Source of the DNA: Halocaridina rubra
Taxonomy: Eukaryota > Arthropoda > Malacostraca > Decapoda > Atyidae
Reading direction: 5' to 3'
Assembly: GCA_037179515.1 (NCBI GenBank)
Contig: JAXCGZ010007685.1
Location: 17,501 to 81,500 of the forward strand
DNA length: 64,000 nucleotides
In this document: positions 35,230 through 53,299 of the stretch, piece by piece
Layout of the letters: every line of letters starts with the position of its first letter
How positions within the stretch are numbered: position 1 is the stretch's first letter
Made by a program: the position numbers and the translations under genes
The notes under the pieces: model-generated
What the model was told of the DNA's origin: nothing
Databases searched by the model: none
Seen by the model: only the letters and a program-made list of their open reading frames with translations

Positions 35230-35980
35230 GTCTCTCAACTGATTCATGATGTCAGATGATAATGATATTGGCAGGCTGGTTCCACACATTAGGACTCCTC
35301 AACAGCTTAGTTTGGGTACTAATGTTTTGGAGACAGACAATTTTCAAACAAAGGTGGCAAACTTATGTAATTTTGTCTAAGCTGGAATCTCAGTCTAAGG
35401 AAGTACAGGTTGCACTGTTCCTCCAGTTTTAGCAGATGATGCTCTTAAAGTTTATAATGGCTTTCATTTTGATTCTGATCCATCACTACGAACTGTCAGT
35501 GAAATTATTGAAAATTTGAAGAATTTGCTGTGGGAGAAGTCAACGAAACTTATGAAATATATGTCTTTAATCAGTATTGTCAAGAGAAAAATGAAATATT
35601 TGGGAAGTTTCTCTCTGATCTTAGGTTTTTTATTAAAACCTGTAGTTACTGTAATCAATGTAATACTTCTATATTGCTTGATCGTATTGTATTGGGAATT
35701 AGAGATTCTGCTACTTAAGCAGATTTGCTGAAAATAAATGTAAAGCTGCTGAAAATGCATATTTGAGAAACAAAATGTTTCATCCTGAAAATGCAAGTGT
35801 GTATAAAGTAGGCTCTAGAAAAAATGCTGCTAAATCTCACAATTCTGAACAGCCAATGTCCAATTTTCATTTCAAAATATGTAAGTTTTGTGGTAATAAG
35901 CATTACCTTAAAAAGGAAAAGTGTCCTGCTTATGGTAAAACTTGTAGTAGTTGTGGTCTAAAAAACCATTTTGCATCTTA
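35230..35980 (+). pseudogene. Mag-like gag with zinc knuckle
   Basis: Frames change several times. Readable pieces: a lead with FHFDSDPSLRTVSEIIE, then GEVNETYEIYVFNQYCQEKN and IFGKFLSDLRFFIKTCSYC, LLDRIVLGIRDSAT, typical of the gag of K02A2.6-like gypsy elements, and a nucleic-acid-binding end CKFCGNKHYLKKEKCPAYGK followed by CSSCGLKNHFAS. The frame breaks at 35979-35981, a few bases before the I-like insertion. Gag packages element RNA into particles. Confidence 0.7.
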
Positions 35981-35990
35981 ATGCACAAAT

Positions 35991-37784
35991 GTGACAAATA
36001 AAACTCAGGTCAAATATGGTGCAAGCAAATCCACCAAAGAGGCATATGACCTAATCAGAGAGTTGGAAGACCAACTCACTGAGTTCGGCTGCAAAATTAA
36101 GCCTAATGTACAGGGTGAATATATCATCCACCCATCCTCAGCAGAAGCTGCAGAGAAGATCCACAGCCTCAACTCACCTCACTTGACAGAGATGAACCCT
36201 GCCCAAAAGATAAGAAAATACATCCTCATTGGCTTCCCTGTTGCTTGGTCAGTTGACCTGCTAACCAAGCAAACGTATATTAATGCTGACTCACATTGCT
36301 TCTCCAAAATAGAGGGCCAAACCGTCCCCTCAAAACAAGTTCTGGTCCACATCTGTGGTCCACCCCCTTCGCAATTAAACCTCGGCATCTGAGGCAAATT
36401 CAACATAAGAGACTACACTCCTGCACCATTGAGATGTTTCCGGTGTCAAAGATTTGGGCACCACAGAAATACTTGCCATCTCCCAGAGAGATGTGCAATC
36501 TGCAGTGGGAGACATTTCACTGACCGCTGCCTCAACAAATTCAAGGCTAATGAAGCAACAGTTGCCAAGTGGCCAAACTGTAAGGGAAACCATCACACAT
36601 GGAACAACCGCTGCCCAGAAAGGCTGAAGAGGATTCCTCAAAGAGTCCCTCCCTCTACCCCTGTCACCAATCACACCACCCCCAACTTCACCCCCAGCTC
36701 CTCCCCCCACCTCCAATCCTTGGCAAAGGCCCCTTCCTGCCCCACTCACACCTAACCTCCCCACCCAAAACCCACCACACAACACCAACCCAGCTCCTAA
36801 CACACAGATCACACCTCCTACAGTTTCCACCCCTACAGCAACTCCATCCACCCCATCACACAACACTCACACTCCTACCATCCCCTCAAACAACACTCAC
36901 AACCCTACCATCCCCTCACGCAACACACACCAACACCTCCACCCCATGCAACACTCAAACACACAATACAGTCACACACAACACTCAGACCACACACACA
37001 CCCGCTCACCACACCAAGAAGTTAGAGGAAATGGTTATAAGCCTAGATGATAAAATTCGGAATATGGATGGAGAAATGAAAGAAAACGAAACACTCAGAG
37101 AACAAATAAGATCTTTGGAGGAAGCAAATAAAGCACAAGGGCAGGAGAGAAAGGAACTAGAAAAAAGAATACAGAAGCTGGAAGGGGAAAAGAGTCAACT
37201 AGAATCTAGAATTTCTAAACAAGAAGATAAAAACAAACAGCTGAATGACAACCTAAAGGAATTAGATGTTAGTTCACTGCTCTCTTCTGAGAGAGACGAG
37301 ATTGCTGCTTTGAATGTCCAGATTAAGGAAAACATTGAACAGTTCAGAAAAGAGTTCCAGGAGCTGAATATGGAAAATGATGCCATGAAAACTTCCTTTG
37401 CTGATGCACTAAAGGGGAATGTGGCAGTAAAAGAGGCTGTAAAGGTGGTGGCACTGGAAAACATACCACACCAGGTCCCGGGACCCTAGACTTAGATCCC
37501 ATTCCCCCACACCTAAACAGCCTATCCAGACACCTTCCTCTGCCTCCTCTTCCCAACAGCAAACCCTCTTCACAGTAAATGAGCTCACCAACATTCTTAT
37601 TCATGCCATACAGGCAGCCGTCCGATTCCTCGATACCAGAGCCTCTACTCAAGATGCCTACAGTCAAGTCGTCGAAGTAGCCCACTCCATTGTTGCCCAT
37701 GCCCTCGTCTCCAGAACCCACCACCAGCCTCAACAACCCACCACTCATACCACCTCCACCTCCTTAAATCATCAAGATGTCTAA
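35991..37784 (+). pseudogene. I-like ORF1: zinc knuckles, coiled coil
   Basis: N-terminal part (35991-36392) has KEAYDLIRELEDQLTEFGC and KIRKYILIGFP; TGA at 36390 interrupts. Then CFRCQRFGHHRNTC, CAICSGRHFTDRC and CKGNHHTWNNRC (36435-36620): three knuckle-like modules. A P/T/H-rich stretch follows, a frameshift puts the coiled coil (KLEEMVISLDDKIRNMD... to about 37400) in another frame, and a second shift restores the first frame for the C-terminal helix (LTNILIHAIQAAVRFL). ORF1 proteins bind and chaperone element RNA. The frame ends TAA at 37782-37784, overlapping the ORF2 start. Confidence 0.75.
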
Positions 37785-40700
37785 TCTCGGGATCCTACAC
37801 TGGAACGCCCAGGGTCTCAGACACAAGGTACAACATCTTGAAGGCATTGCCAAGACTGACAACATAGATGTCATCATGGTACAAGAAACCCTGTGCACAG
37901 AGCAAAACACTCCAAAAATCTCAGGATACAAAGGATTCTACCATCACTGGTCTCCAGGGGAGAACAGAGGCAGCGCCACCTTCATCAGGAAAAACCTGTT
38001 AGCCAAGGAAATAACCCGACCGGTCCACTGCGGCGAAGATGTCCACGTCCTCGCTGTTAACATCAAACTTCAGGGCAGCTGCATAGATCTGTACACCATT
38101 TACAGACCACAGGATGGTGGCTTAGACCTGACTACCCTCTTCGGGCTAGCCAGTCATCGCGACTTGGTAATAGAAGGCGACTTCAACGCGCACCATCCAA
38201 GATTCAGGAAAGAGCACCCCTGTGCTGCAGGCAGACACATCATGAGCCTGCTAGACAACCAAGAAGATGTCTCCCTTCTCAACAATCATGAGTCAACACA
38301 TGACAGAGGTGGAATACTGGACCTCACCTTTGTCTCCAACTCCCTAAAGCAAGACGCCACATGGAGAGTTCATCTCCTGGTCACAAGCAACCTCTACGGG
38401 ATCCATCTCACACTGCCAATTCCTGAAATCTTCCAAATCCCTGCTCCTTCCCCTCGATGGAAATTCAAGAAGGCCAACTGGGGCTGATTCCAGGAGCACC
38501 TCAGCAATTGATTTTCAGCCTACACACCATCCGAAGACATCTACCAAGCAGAGGCCGAACTAGTCAATGCCCTGCAAGCTGCAGCAAACTCCTCCATCCC
38601 CCTCTGCAAACCACAACACACCACTCATCGGGACAGATGGTACTACTGTGACAGAGTTAAAGAACGCAATCACCGGCTCAACGTCATCCGGAAAATGCAC
38701 AGGAAACGTCTCACTGAAGACTCCTACCACACTCTCCAGGCAGTCAAAGAACATGTCCATGAAGAGACACGCAGCATCAAGAGGAAAAAATGGCTAGAGT
38801 GGTGTTCCACCCTAGATGCTCACACCTCTGTGGGCCAGATGTGGAAGAGTATTAACTCCTTTGCTAAAGGAAAACCTCCTAAAATCATCCCCCACAGGGA
38901 TCCTAGCAGGGCAGCAGAAGAACTCTCCGTCAAATTCGCGGATAGAGCAAGCTCCAACCAGCTCCCCATCACCACCAGAACAACTCTTCAGGACCTCACC
39001 ACTGCAAGATGGGAAGAAATAGAAGAGGCCATCAACACTGAAGATGAAACAGATGCCCCATTCTCTCTGACTGAGCTACCAAGAGTAAGCAAAAGCTCTA
39101 AGAACACAGCCTCAGGTGCTGATAGAATCACATACACAATGATTCAAAATATGGGGCCCCAAGGGGAGCTTGCTCTACTTTCTCTGATCAATTCGACATA
39201 CACACGAAGAATCAGACCAGCCTCATGGAACAAAGCAGACATCCAGCCCATCCCAAAACCACAGGACCCTGACAACCCTCGCCCCATCTCCCTTCTAAGC
39301 TGCCTGAGCAAGACGGCAGAAAAGATGATACTTAACAGAGTCCGCTGGAAATGCCCACCCTTCCCAGAATACATGTATGCCTACCAGCCTGGCTTAGGCA
39401 CCTCAGAATGCATAGCCTCCATGCTATCATTTATCAACAACTGCCGTGGATACATCGTTTTTCTAGACCTAGAGAAGGCCTTTGAACTAGCCAATGTGCC
39501 GGCAATACTCTCAGCTCTCGTTTCAAAGCAGATCAAAGGTAACCTTCTCTCATGGATCAAGTAGAGTCTACAAAACCGTAGTGCACGAGTCAAAGTAGAT
39601 GGGCACTACTCCACCTACAAAAACCATGAAAATGGGACCCCCCAAGGTGGAATCCTTAGCCCCTTCCTCTTTAATTGTCTCATGGAAAAACTCATGGACA
39701 TCGCACTACCACATGGAGCCAAACTCTTCAACTATGCTGATAACTTTGCCCTTGTCACAAAAGGAGACAGAAGCTCTAACAAGACACAGTGCTGCCTCAC
39801 CAAGATTCACCAAGCCTCCATCTCCCTTGGAGTTAAAATCAATGCCAGCAAAACCAAGGCCCTTCCCATCCACCAGTGGAGATCAGACACTAAACTGGTC
39901 ATAGGTAATGAGCCTGTGGACTGGGTTACCAAACACCAATACCTGGGTGTAATCATTGACGGCAGACTAACCTTTGGACCTGAAATTCAACACTTGCGCA
40001 ACAGGTGCAGCCAGCGACAAGCGGTCCTTCATCGGATGTCGGGCCTCTACAATAGTGCATCATTTAATGTCCTCAGAAGCTTCTATGTACAAGCCATACG
40101 CAGCCTCATAGACTATGCTTGTCCCACACTCTGGCTACTAAAAGACCAACAGTGGGACAAGATAGAATTAATTTAAAACAATGCCATACGTACCATGCTA
40201 GGAGCCCCCATGTGGACCAAGAGAGAAAACATCCAGATGGAATCGGGACTCATGCCACTCAAACTCAGAGCTCAGCCAAGACTGACCCTCTTTGTGGCCA
40301 AAACCACCACTGCCCAACATAAATGCCTTGCTGGCACAAATCTCCATCTAGCCCTCAATCGCCACCCCAACCACCATCCTAGAACCTGGGCAGCCAAGGT
40401 CTGCGCTAGCCTGAAAGCACTGCCAGTCAGGGAGGACATCCTAGCCAAGATACAGGACACTCTGCTTCCTGAATACAGATGCCCACCCCCATGGAATGAC
40501 CAACCACTCGACATAAAGATTGAGCTCCCTGACAACCCCAAAAGCTTGGTAAACCCCCTTGTCCTTAAAAACATATACAAGGACAAAATTCAGAGCTGGA
40601 GCAGGCCAAACTCTCAAGTCTACTACACTGATGGTTCAGTAAATCAAGAAACTGGAGCCTCAGCCTCTGCCTTCACCACTGGAAACCACGTCCTATCCTG

Positions 40701-41478
40701 GAGACTGTCAAACTCCTGCTCATCGCTCCAGACTGAGCTTGTTGCCATAGCCAACACCCTCGACTTCTTCATCCAGCAAGGAGCTGACCATGCCTTCATT
40801 CTCTTTGACTCTAAAGGCGCCTTCCAGGCCATCAAGAAGCCACTCCTCAGAGACAATGGTCGTATCATCACCACCATCCTCAGCCACTACTACAGGATGA
40901 CCAGCCTTGGAAAAGCCATCACTCTTGCCTGGATTCCCAGCCACGTCGGCATCAAGGGAAATGAGGAAGCCAATCAAGCCGCCAAACAAGCCACTCTCAG
41001 AGCAGAAATCCAAATATCCTTGTCTCCTGGGATTCAACAGATAAAAAATAAAGCCACCAAGTCACTCCTTAACGCCTTAATAACTAAACACAACCTGTGC
41101 ACAGACATTGGCTCCCCCTCCACCTGGTGGTACAAAGCCACCACTGATCTTCAGCGAATCACCCTGCCTAAGAACCTTCGACGAAGCACGGCGGTCAATG
41201 TGTACCGTCTGAGACTCGGGTACAAGTGCACCTGGCGAATAGTGGATGATATCATTAGGGAATGCACCTTTTGCCAGGTAGCCTCACCCCATCCACTGCT
41301 CCATTACATCCTCGAATGTGATTCCTTTTCAGAAATTCGACGGAAAACTTCTGCCTCCGCAACATCCAGCGAAGATCCAAACGCCCTTCATGTTGCTAGG
41401 TCCATAATCAGGCTAGCAACAAACAACTACATGAAGAGTCTACTAAATATCATCAGTCAATACCCTCCACCAAGATAA
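37777..41478 (+). pseudogene. I-like ORF2: endonuclease, RT, RNase H
   Basis: One frame throughout, broken only by in-frame stops: TGA 38485, TGA about 38509, TAG 39562, TAA 40174. Endonuclease: LGILHWNAQGL, VQETL, GDFNAHH, LDLTFVS. RT: NTASGADRITYTMIQNMG, RPISLLSCLSKTAEKM, FLDLEKAFELANVPA, NGTPQGGILSPFLFN, then YADNFAL in place of YADD. RNase H from about 40618: YYTDGSVN (D), LQTELVAIANTL (E), LFDSKGAF (D), WIPSHVGIKGNEEAN. It ends with CTFCQVASPHPLLHYILEC. Target-primed reverse transcription would be its role, but the D to N change in the catalytic box and the stops make it inactive. Confidence 0.85.
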
Positions 41479-41817
41479 CCATGTAATAACTCTCTCTCAC
41501 CTCCAAAACAGGAATTCATTTAAATTGTTTGATGTAAACTAATAATCCTCAACTGAACACTTATGCTTTCCATTATCTTTACAGTTTTGCACAATCTCAC
41601 CTGCGGGCCAAAATTGGAAAGTCCGATCACCCTCAAGAGTGAATACCACCAACAATAACAAGATTTCACCCCACCTCCTCACCAAATAGGAATGCCCATT
41701 CGCCCACAAGAGCGAATACCACCTACAATCAATAAAGTCTTACCCCACCTGCGGGCCACAAGGGAAGGTCCGCTCACCTTCAAGGGAGAACACCAAAGAA
41801 AAAAAAAAGAAGAAAGT

Positions 41818-42239
41818 CTGTAAAGTTACTTATGATAGTAATTCCACTGATTCTGGTACGAGCTCTGAAGCTGAATGAGTAAATTGTACTAAATCTGAAG
41901 ATGATATTAATAAGTCTAAGATATTAAATGCAATATGTTCATTGATGGTAAAAGTATAGCTTTTCAAATTGATAGTGGTTCAAGTGTAAACACTTTGCCT
42001 GCAAGCTTTGCTAAAAATGTACCGACGACAAATAGGGTTTTGTCTGTGTGGAATAATAAGATACAATTACCTTTAGGTGTCTGTAGAATAAACATTGAAA
42101 ATCCTAAAAAACTACAGAAAGCATAATGTATTATTTATGATTGTTAATAAAGATTTTACTCCACTGTGCTTCAAATTTTGAAAGAGTATTTTCTGTCAGT
42201 GTTGAAGATAGTATGCAAAATAAATTAGGCTTTTTCTGG
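41818..42239 (+). pseudogene. Mag-like protease region
   Basis: The frame 41935-42126 has AFQIDSGSSVNTLPASFA, a retropepsin active site (DSG). The stretch before it (KVTYDSNSTDSGTSSEAE) is the acidic/serine linker after gag zinc knuckles and shows where the host element resumes after the I-like insertion. Frame broken before RT. Confidence 0.65.
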
Positions 42240-43511
42240 TCTACAACATGTAAATGTTAAAGAAGACGCTCAACCTATTGTCATACCTGACAGACGTATA
42301 CTTATTTCTGTTAGATCTAAACTCAAAACTGACTTAGATAAGTTAGTGAGTATGGGAGTTCTGAAACAGGTTGAACAACCTACTCCATGGGTAAGTCAAA
42401 TAGTGATTACTCCAAATAATAATGGGGATATTAGAATTTGTTTAGATCCCAAGGAACTCAACAAGCTTTGCTATGTGAGCATTACACATTACCTATTCTT
42501 GAAGATAAGTTACATGAATTAAGACAGTCTTGCGTGTTTTCTCAAGCTGATCTAGATTCTGGTTATTGGCAGGTTGTACTTGATGAAAGATCTAGCATGT
42601 TAGTAACATTTCAGACATGTTTTAGTAGATACACGTGGTTAGGACTTCCTTTTGGACTTAGTGTCTCCTCAGAAATTTTTCAAAAACGTATTCTAAGTAC
42701 ATTTTCATATCTACCAGGAGTCATCTTTATTGCTGATGACATCCTTATTCATGGCAAGTCCGTAGAAGAACATGATCAAACCTTAGAATTATTTTTCAAA
42801 AGCTGTCGTGAACAAAATGCTTGCTTAAATAAAGAAAAACTTGTTCATCGTTCAGATAGTGTGGTCTTTATGGGTCATGTAATATCTAAAAGTCTGATCC
42901 TGAGAAAATGAGATCTATATTTGAGTTCCCAACACCTCAAAATGTAAATAAGTTACACTGTGTCCTGGGCATGGTGAATTAGATGTCCAAGCTTTTACTT
43001 AATATGTTGATATTCTACATCCATTGTATAAGTTATTGAAAAACAATGTACCATGGATATTTCCTCAAATCAAGAAGAAACTTTTCAACGTGCCATGGAA
43101 ATGATTGTGAATAGTCCTACGCTGTCATTCTATGATCCAAATAAAGAGTTGACAGTTGAGAATGATGCTTCTGAATGTGGACTTGGTTCAACACTTATGT
43201 AGGAAGGAAAGCCGATTGCTTTCGCAAGTAGAGCATAAACCAAAACTGAGAAAAACTATGCTCAAGTTGAAAAAGAAATGTTAGCTATAATTTATGGTTT
43301 AAATAAGTTTCATCGTTTTACATATGGCTGTAAAGTGACTTTAGTTATAGATCACAAACTTATTGTTTCCATTGTAAAGAACTCTCTTACTTCTGCTCCT
43401 AAAAGGCTTCAAGCTATGCTCTTGTGTGCACAGGAATATGATTTTGAAGTGAAGTTCAAGCCAGGTAAAGATATTGTAGTTGCTGATGCTTTATCGAGAG
43501 CTGTTGAAAAC
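42240..43511 (+). pseudogene. Mag-like RT and RNase H
   Basis: RT starts QPIVIPDRRILI and TPWVSQIVITPNN; a frameshift near 42460 leads into LPILEDKLHELRQSCVFSQA, DLDSGYWQVVLDE, LPFGLSVSSEIFQK and FIADDILIHGK, the catalytic box. Stops and shifts follow at 42909-43080. RNase H has ENDASECGLGSTLM (TAG after it), EKEMLAIIYGLNKF, VIDHKLIVSI and IVVADALSRA. All key acidic residues can be read despite the breaks. Confidence 0.75.
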
Positions 43512-44760
43512 ACCAAGAAAGAAGAAATAATATCTGTAAATAATTTGTCATTTACTGCATTCAAATCCACAAGGTTGGAAGAGATTTGCATGAAAACCCA
43601 ATCTGATGATACTCTTAAACTTTTGAAACAAGTTATAATAGAGGGATGTCCTCAGAATAAATCTCTTTTACATCCAGCCTTAACAGTCAATTTCAGTAAT
43701 CGTGACGAGTTATCAGTGCAAGATGGCAGTATACTCCGTGGACACCGTGTTGTCATTCCTACATCAATGCACAGTGAAATGAAAGCAAAGGTCCATGCTG
43801 GTCATACTGGTATAAATTCCTGTCTTCGTCGTGCTCATGAACTGAATTATTGGCCAGGTATGTCTGATGAGATCCATCAACAAGTGAAAGCTTGTGATGT
43901 GTGTTCTTCCTATTCCATCAAACAACCTCAAGGACCACTCCATTTTCATGAAGTACCATGTCGACCATGGCAAACTGTTGGTACCGATATTTTTACTATT
44001 TCTGGTAGAAACTATCTTGTCACTGTAGATTATTTTAGTCAATATTTTAAAGTTGATTTTCTTCCAGAAATGGCATCTGGAGCAATAATAACTAAACTGA
44101 AACACCATTTTGCAAGACATGGTATACCTGATACTGTAATTTCTGATAATGGTCCTCAGTATTCATCCAGTGAATTCAGATGCTTTGCTAACAAGTGGGG
44201 TCTCTCTCATGAACCAATTAGTCCCGGCAATAGCAAAGCAAATGGCGCAGCAGAAGCTGCAGTGAAATTGCCAAAAATTTATTGAAGAAATGTTTTACAG
44301 CAAAAGAAGATCCTTATCTTGGACTACTTAATTTAAGATATGCACCACAAGAGGGCATGGAAACAAGCCCAGTACAACGTCTCATGGGTAGACGTCCTAT
44401 AACAACAATTCCAACATTTATTAAACGCCCTATACCATTGTATGTTCCTTCTGAAAGTAAGCATAAAAAGTTAGAAAATAAGCGTATTGATATTACTAAT
44501 AAACATTCAAAGCGCACTCTTCTGAAACCTTTAGAAATTGGTGATACTGTGCGAGCACAACCCTTTGAAAAAGAAAAAACAAAGAGTGGAAAGAAGCTAC
44601 TGTTAAGAAAAGGCATAGTAGTCATAGATATGAAGTTGTAACTGAAGAAGGTAGAACATATCAAAGAAACGGTTAGTTTTTGAGAAAGTCTATTAGTTCT
44701 AGTAAACCATATGAAAGAATTCCTGTATGTATTTCAGATGATACAAATTTTAACTGGTAA
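43512..44760 (+). pseudogene. Mag-like integrase
   Basis: Follows RNase H in the same frame (43278-44285), then shifts (44282-44641). Zinc finger HAGHTGINSCLRRAHELNYW...CDVCSSY; core D in VGTDIFTISG, D in VISDNGPQYSSSEF, E in NGAAEAAVK. The second frame gives the C-terminal NLRYAPQEGMETSPVQRLMG block. Integrase at the end of pol is the standard gypsy order and contrasts with the Gmr1-like elements at 6765-26911. Confidence 0.8.
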
Positions 44761-44835
44761 AACTGTCAAACCTCCTGAAAGATTGAATCTCTAGTTTATT
44801 ATCGTTCATTTACTCTGATTAGTATTTTGATTACT

Positions 44836-48896
<4,061 letters not shown>

Positions 48897-49059
48897 GTCA
48901 AAGTTCTCACTGAGTTTATTTTTCTCTTCTATGAATATATGTATAGCGCTTGAAGCTATTGCGCATCTCATTTGTCTTTTATTCATTTTATAATAGAGAC
49001 CATCTGTAAACCAAACTGGGTGGTTTGATTCTCCTCTCTTCAACTCTTGTTGTTTTAGA

Positions 49060-49290
49060 TTCTCCACCCTCGAATGGGTGGAACGGGTCATGGAGGACCC
49101 ATAGGGCGGTCCCCAGCCAGCACAGGCCCCAACACCCCACTGTGGTGTCCAGCCACAGCAGTAACATTCCCAGTAAACAGCTTCAACTCTCTTGCCTGGA
49201 AGAGGCGCGATCCCTCAACCTCGCGAATGCGAGGCCACCGCGTTACCACTGTACTAGCCAGGAGGCTAAACTCTATTCTTGTTACATCAT
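49060..49290 (-). mobile_element. tRNA-derived SINE-like fragment
   Basis: On the minus strand, about 49262-49190 reads TGGCTAGTACAGTGGTAACG (A-box form), then CTCGCATTCGCGAG, a hairpin like an anticodon stem-loop, then a degenerate B-box around GGTTGAGGGATCGCGCC. The rest (AGCCACAGCAGTAAC, TGGAGGACCCATAGGGC) would be the unrelated body. Better GC content than the surroundings. Could also be a decayed tRNA gene. Confidence 0.5.
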
Positions 49291-50271
49291 TTTCTTGGTT
49301 CAAGGTTCCACATAGCACAAATTCCAGAAAACACAACAATTAATTTTTGTGACAATATTATCACACCTAGCAAAACAGTCAAAAGCCTAGGAATTAACTT
49401 TGATAACCACATGTTGTTTGATTCCCACATAGATAAAGTATGCAAAAAGGTTACAGGCACATTAATGTACTTATCACGTATAAAAGACAATTTTGAGACT
49501 ACCACTCGAATAACTGTTGTTGAATCTCTAGCCCTAAGTCACATTAATTACTGCACAACTGTTTGGGGAGCTACCACTAAGACTCAGATAAACAGAATAC
49601 AGAAGCTTATTAATTTTGCAGCTCAAGTTGCCCTGGGAGGAATAAGAAAATATGACCACATCACACCAGCTCTCAATAAACTTGTGTGGCTGCGGGCAGA
49701 AAATAAGGTCGCTTATGCTGTTTATGTTTTTGTATTCAAAATTTTGGACCATCATTATCCTAGCTGGCTATTTGATTTAAAAACAGTCAGGGATATAAGG
49801 GGAACCAACACAAGACAGAGCAGTGAGCTCTTTATTCACAGAACAAACACAGAAGCAGGTTCAAAGATGATCACTATCAAAGGGCCAACACTCTGGAATA
49901 ATATTCCAGAGCATCTTAAAAATGCATCCTCCTTCACAGCTTTCAAAGGCAAACTATATAGTTTTCTTTTGGACAAATAGTTGCTGCTCATTAAGAACCA
50001 ATTATTCTCATTGTAAGGAAACAAATATGGAAATGATGCCGATAATAACGATCCTGTATCTAGTGGCATACTTACTACTTTATTATTAACATTATTGTTA
50101 ACATTTTTATTACAGCATTATTATTTTCTATGAAAGCTACATTTAATTTAACTATATGTCTAACCCTCTTATTTATTAGTTTAATTACATGTCTACTTAT
50201 AAGTTACTATTAATGTTGAATAACCATTGTACAAAATGGAAATAAATGTTTTGATTTGATTTGATTTGATT
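49291..50271 (+). mobile_element. L2/CR1-like element, 5'-truncated copy
   Basis: Frame 49279-49980 encodes INFCDNIITPSKTVKSLGIN, then the same C-terminal RT block as 23737-23168, with only scattered residue changes, ending SFLLDK. The 3' tail is (TTTGA)n at about 50248-50273, while the other copy ends in (TTTG)n. It lies inside the 3' LTR of the Mag-like element and so is younger than it. Confidence 0.85.
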
Positions 50272-50304
50272 TGATATTACGCTTCCTACTCCGGGCACGC
50301 AACA

Positions 50305-52343
<2,039 letters not shown>

Positions 52344-52619
52344 TAAGAATTAAAATGCTATATTTCAAAAACTCTCAACTTTTCTTTTTTATGACACTTT
52401 CCATGGATTGGAGAGAATACAACAACTATTTTCGAATTGATTATAAAAATTCTTTAAACATGTAAGAAACAATACTAAAATATACCTTTACTAGGAATCT
52501 TCTTCTTAGAAAAAGAAAATGAACCCAAAATTACTATAGGCATACATAGCACAGAAATGGAATGAATGGTCTATATACGATATTTTTGTGAGTTGAAAGA
52601 AAGTAACGAAATGGAAGAA

Positions 52620-53240
52620 TCATTTTGAACCCCGATTTGGTTAATTATGAAGACGAAGGGAAACCTCGTCGACGAGCGCTGAACGATCATTTTTGGCGTA
52701 GGAACGAACGTGCCTGAGGTTCATAGGGGTGAGTTCGTGCGTACGTGCGCACCTGGCCAATGGTGAAGGCTGGCCGTGTGTGGGACCGTGTTCATTGGTT
52801 TTGTGCCACCAATCATATCTAACTACAACCTAATACCCAATGTAAGTCTGTGGCTGGGTTCTATCACCCCTTGCTGCACTCCTGATTGGCGATTGGGGGA
52901 AAGAGATTGGGGGATTCAGCAATTTTTTGAGTTTGGACATGTGGAGTAAAAGGTGGAAGAATTAAACGGGGGAATTGCCTCCAAGTGCTTTCATACGCAA
53001 TACGAAGAACAAAGGAAATGTGTCTTAGGGAGGGGAAGAACTTGAGATACGCCTCGAGATGACACCGAAGTGAGTCCTAATGCGAGAGATTGCCGGGGTT
53101 TTGCTCTCTAATTGATTCGTTACTGAAGCTGGAAAGACATTTTTCTCTTCTCGAAATTTTGGGCAAGTGATGCGAGGATGGGTGGGTGAGAAGTGACAAG
53201 AGCTCGGCTGGAACTTAAAATATGACGAGACGCGATTGCC
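52620..53240 (+). promoter_or_regulatory. CpG-rich promoter-like region upstream of NFYA
   Basis: Many CG dinucleotides (for example GTGCGTACGTGCGCACC near 52736) contrast with the AT-rich, CpG-poor DNA around. It carries the CCAAT cluster at 52757-52910 and lies 3 kb upstream of the first recognised coding exon, in the right orientation for a 5' UTR exon and first intron. A candidate donor is GAA/GTGAGT at 53070, with weak exon side. No TATA box is evident. Assignment to NFYA is inference from position. Confidence 0.5.
52757..52910. promoter_or_regulatory. Cluster of seven CCAAT boxes
   Basis: CCAAT on plus at 52757, 52809 and 52837; ATTGG (CCAAT on minus) at 52794, 52885, 52892 and 52906. 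Seven in 154 bp against about 0.3 expected by chance for a pentamer on both strands with even base use. CCAAT is the NF-Y binding site. Confidence 0.8.
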
Positions 53241-53299
53241 TACCCGAGCTCATGTTATTGTAAGAGTTTCTTGTTTTGAATTTTATCTAGCTGGTTAAA

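Larger units (their letters stand above)
35984..41817 (+). mobile_element. I-like non-LTR retrotransposon, nearly full length
   Basis: 5.8 kb, two ORFs, inserted in the gag/protease junction of the gypsy element. ORF1 has three zinc knuckles, a proline/threonine/histidine-rich linker and a coiled coil; ORF2 has endonuclease, RT, RNase H and a terminal C-x2-C...H...C motif. RNase H plus APE endonuclease places it in the I group. The 3' end is a low-complexity region with ACCTGCGGGCCA repeats and a short A-rich tail near 41800. GC content and codon use differ clearly from the AT-rich gypsy host, fitting a later arrival. Exact ends are uncertain. Confidence 0.8.
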
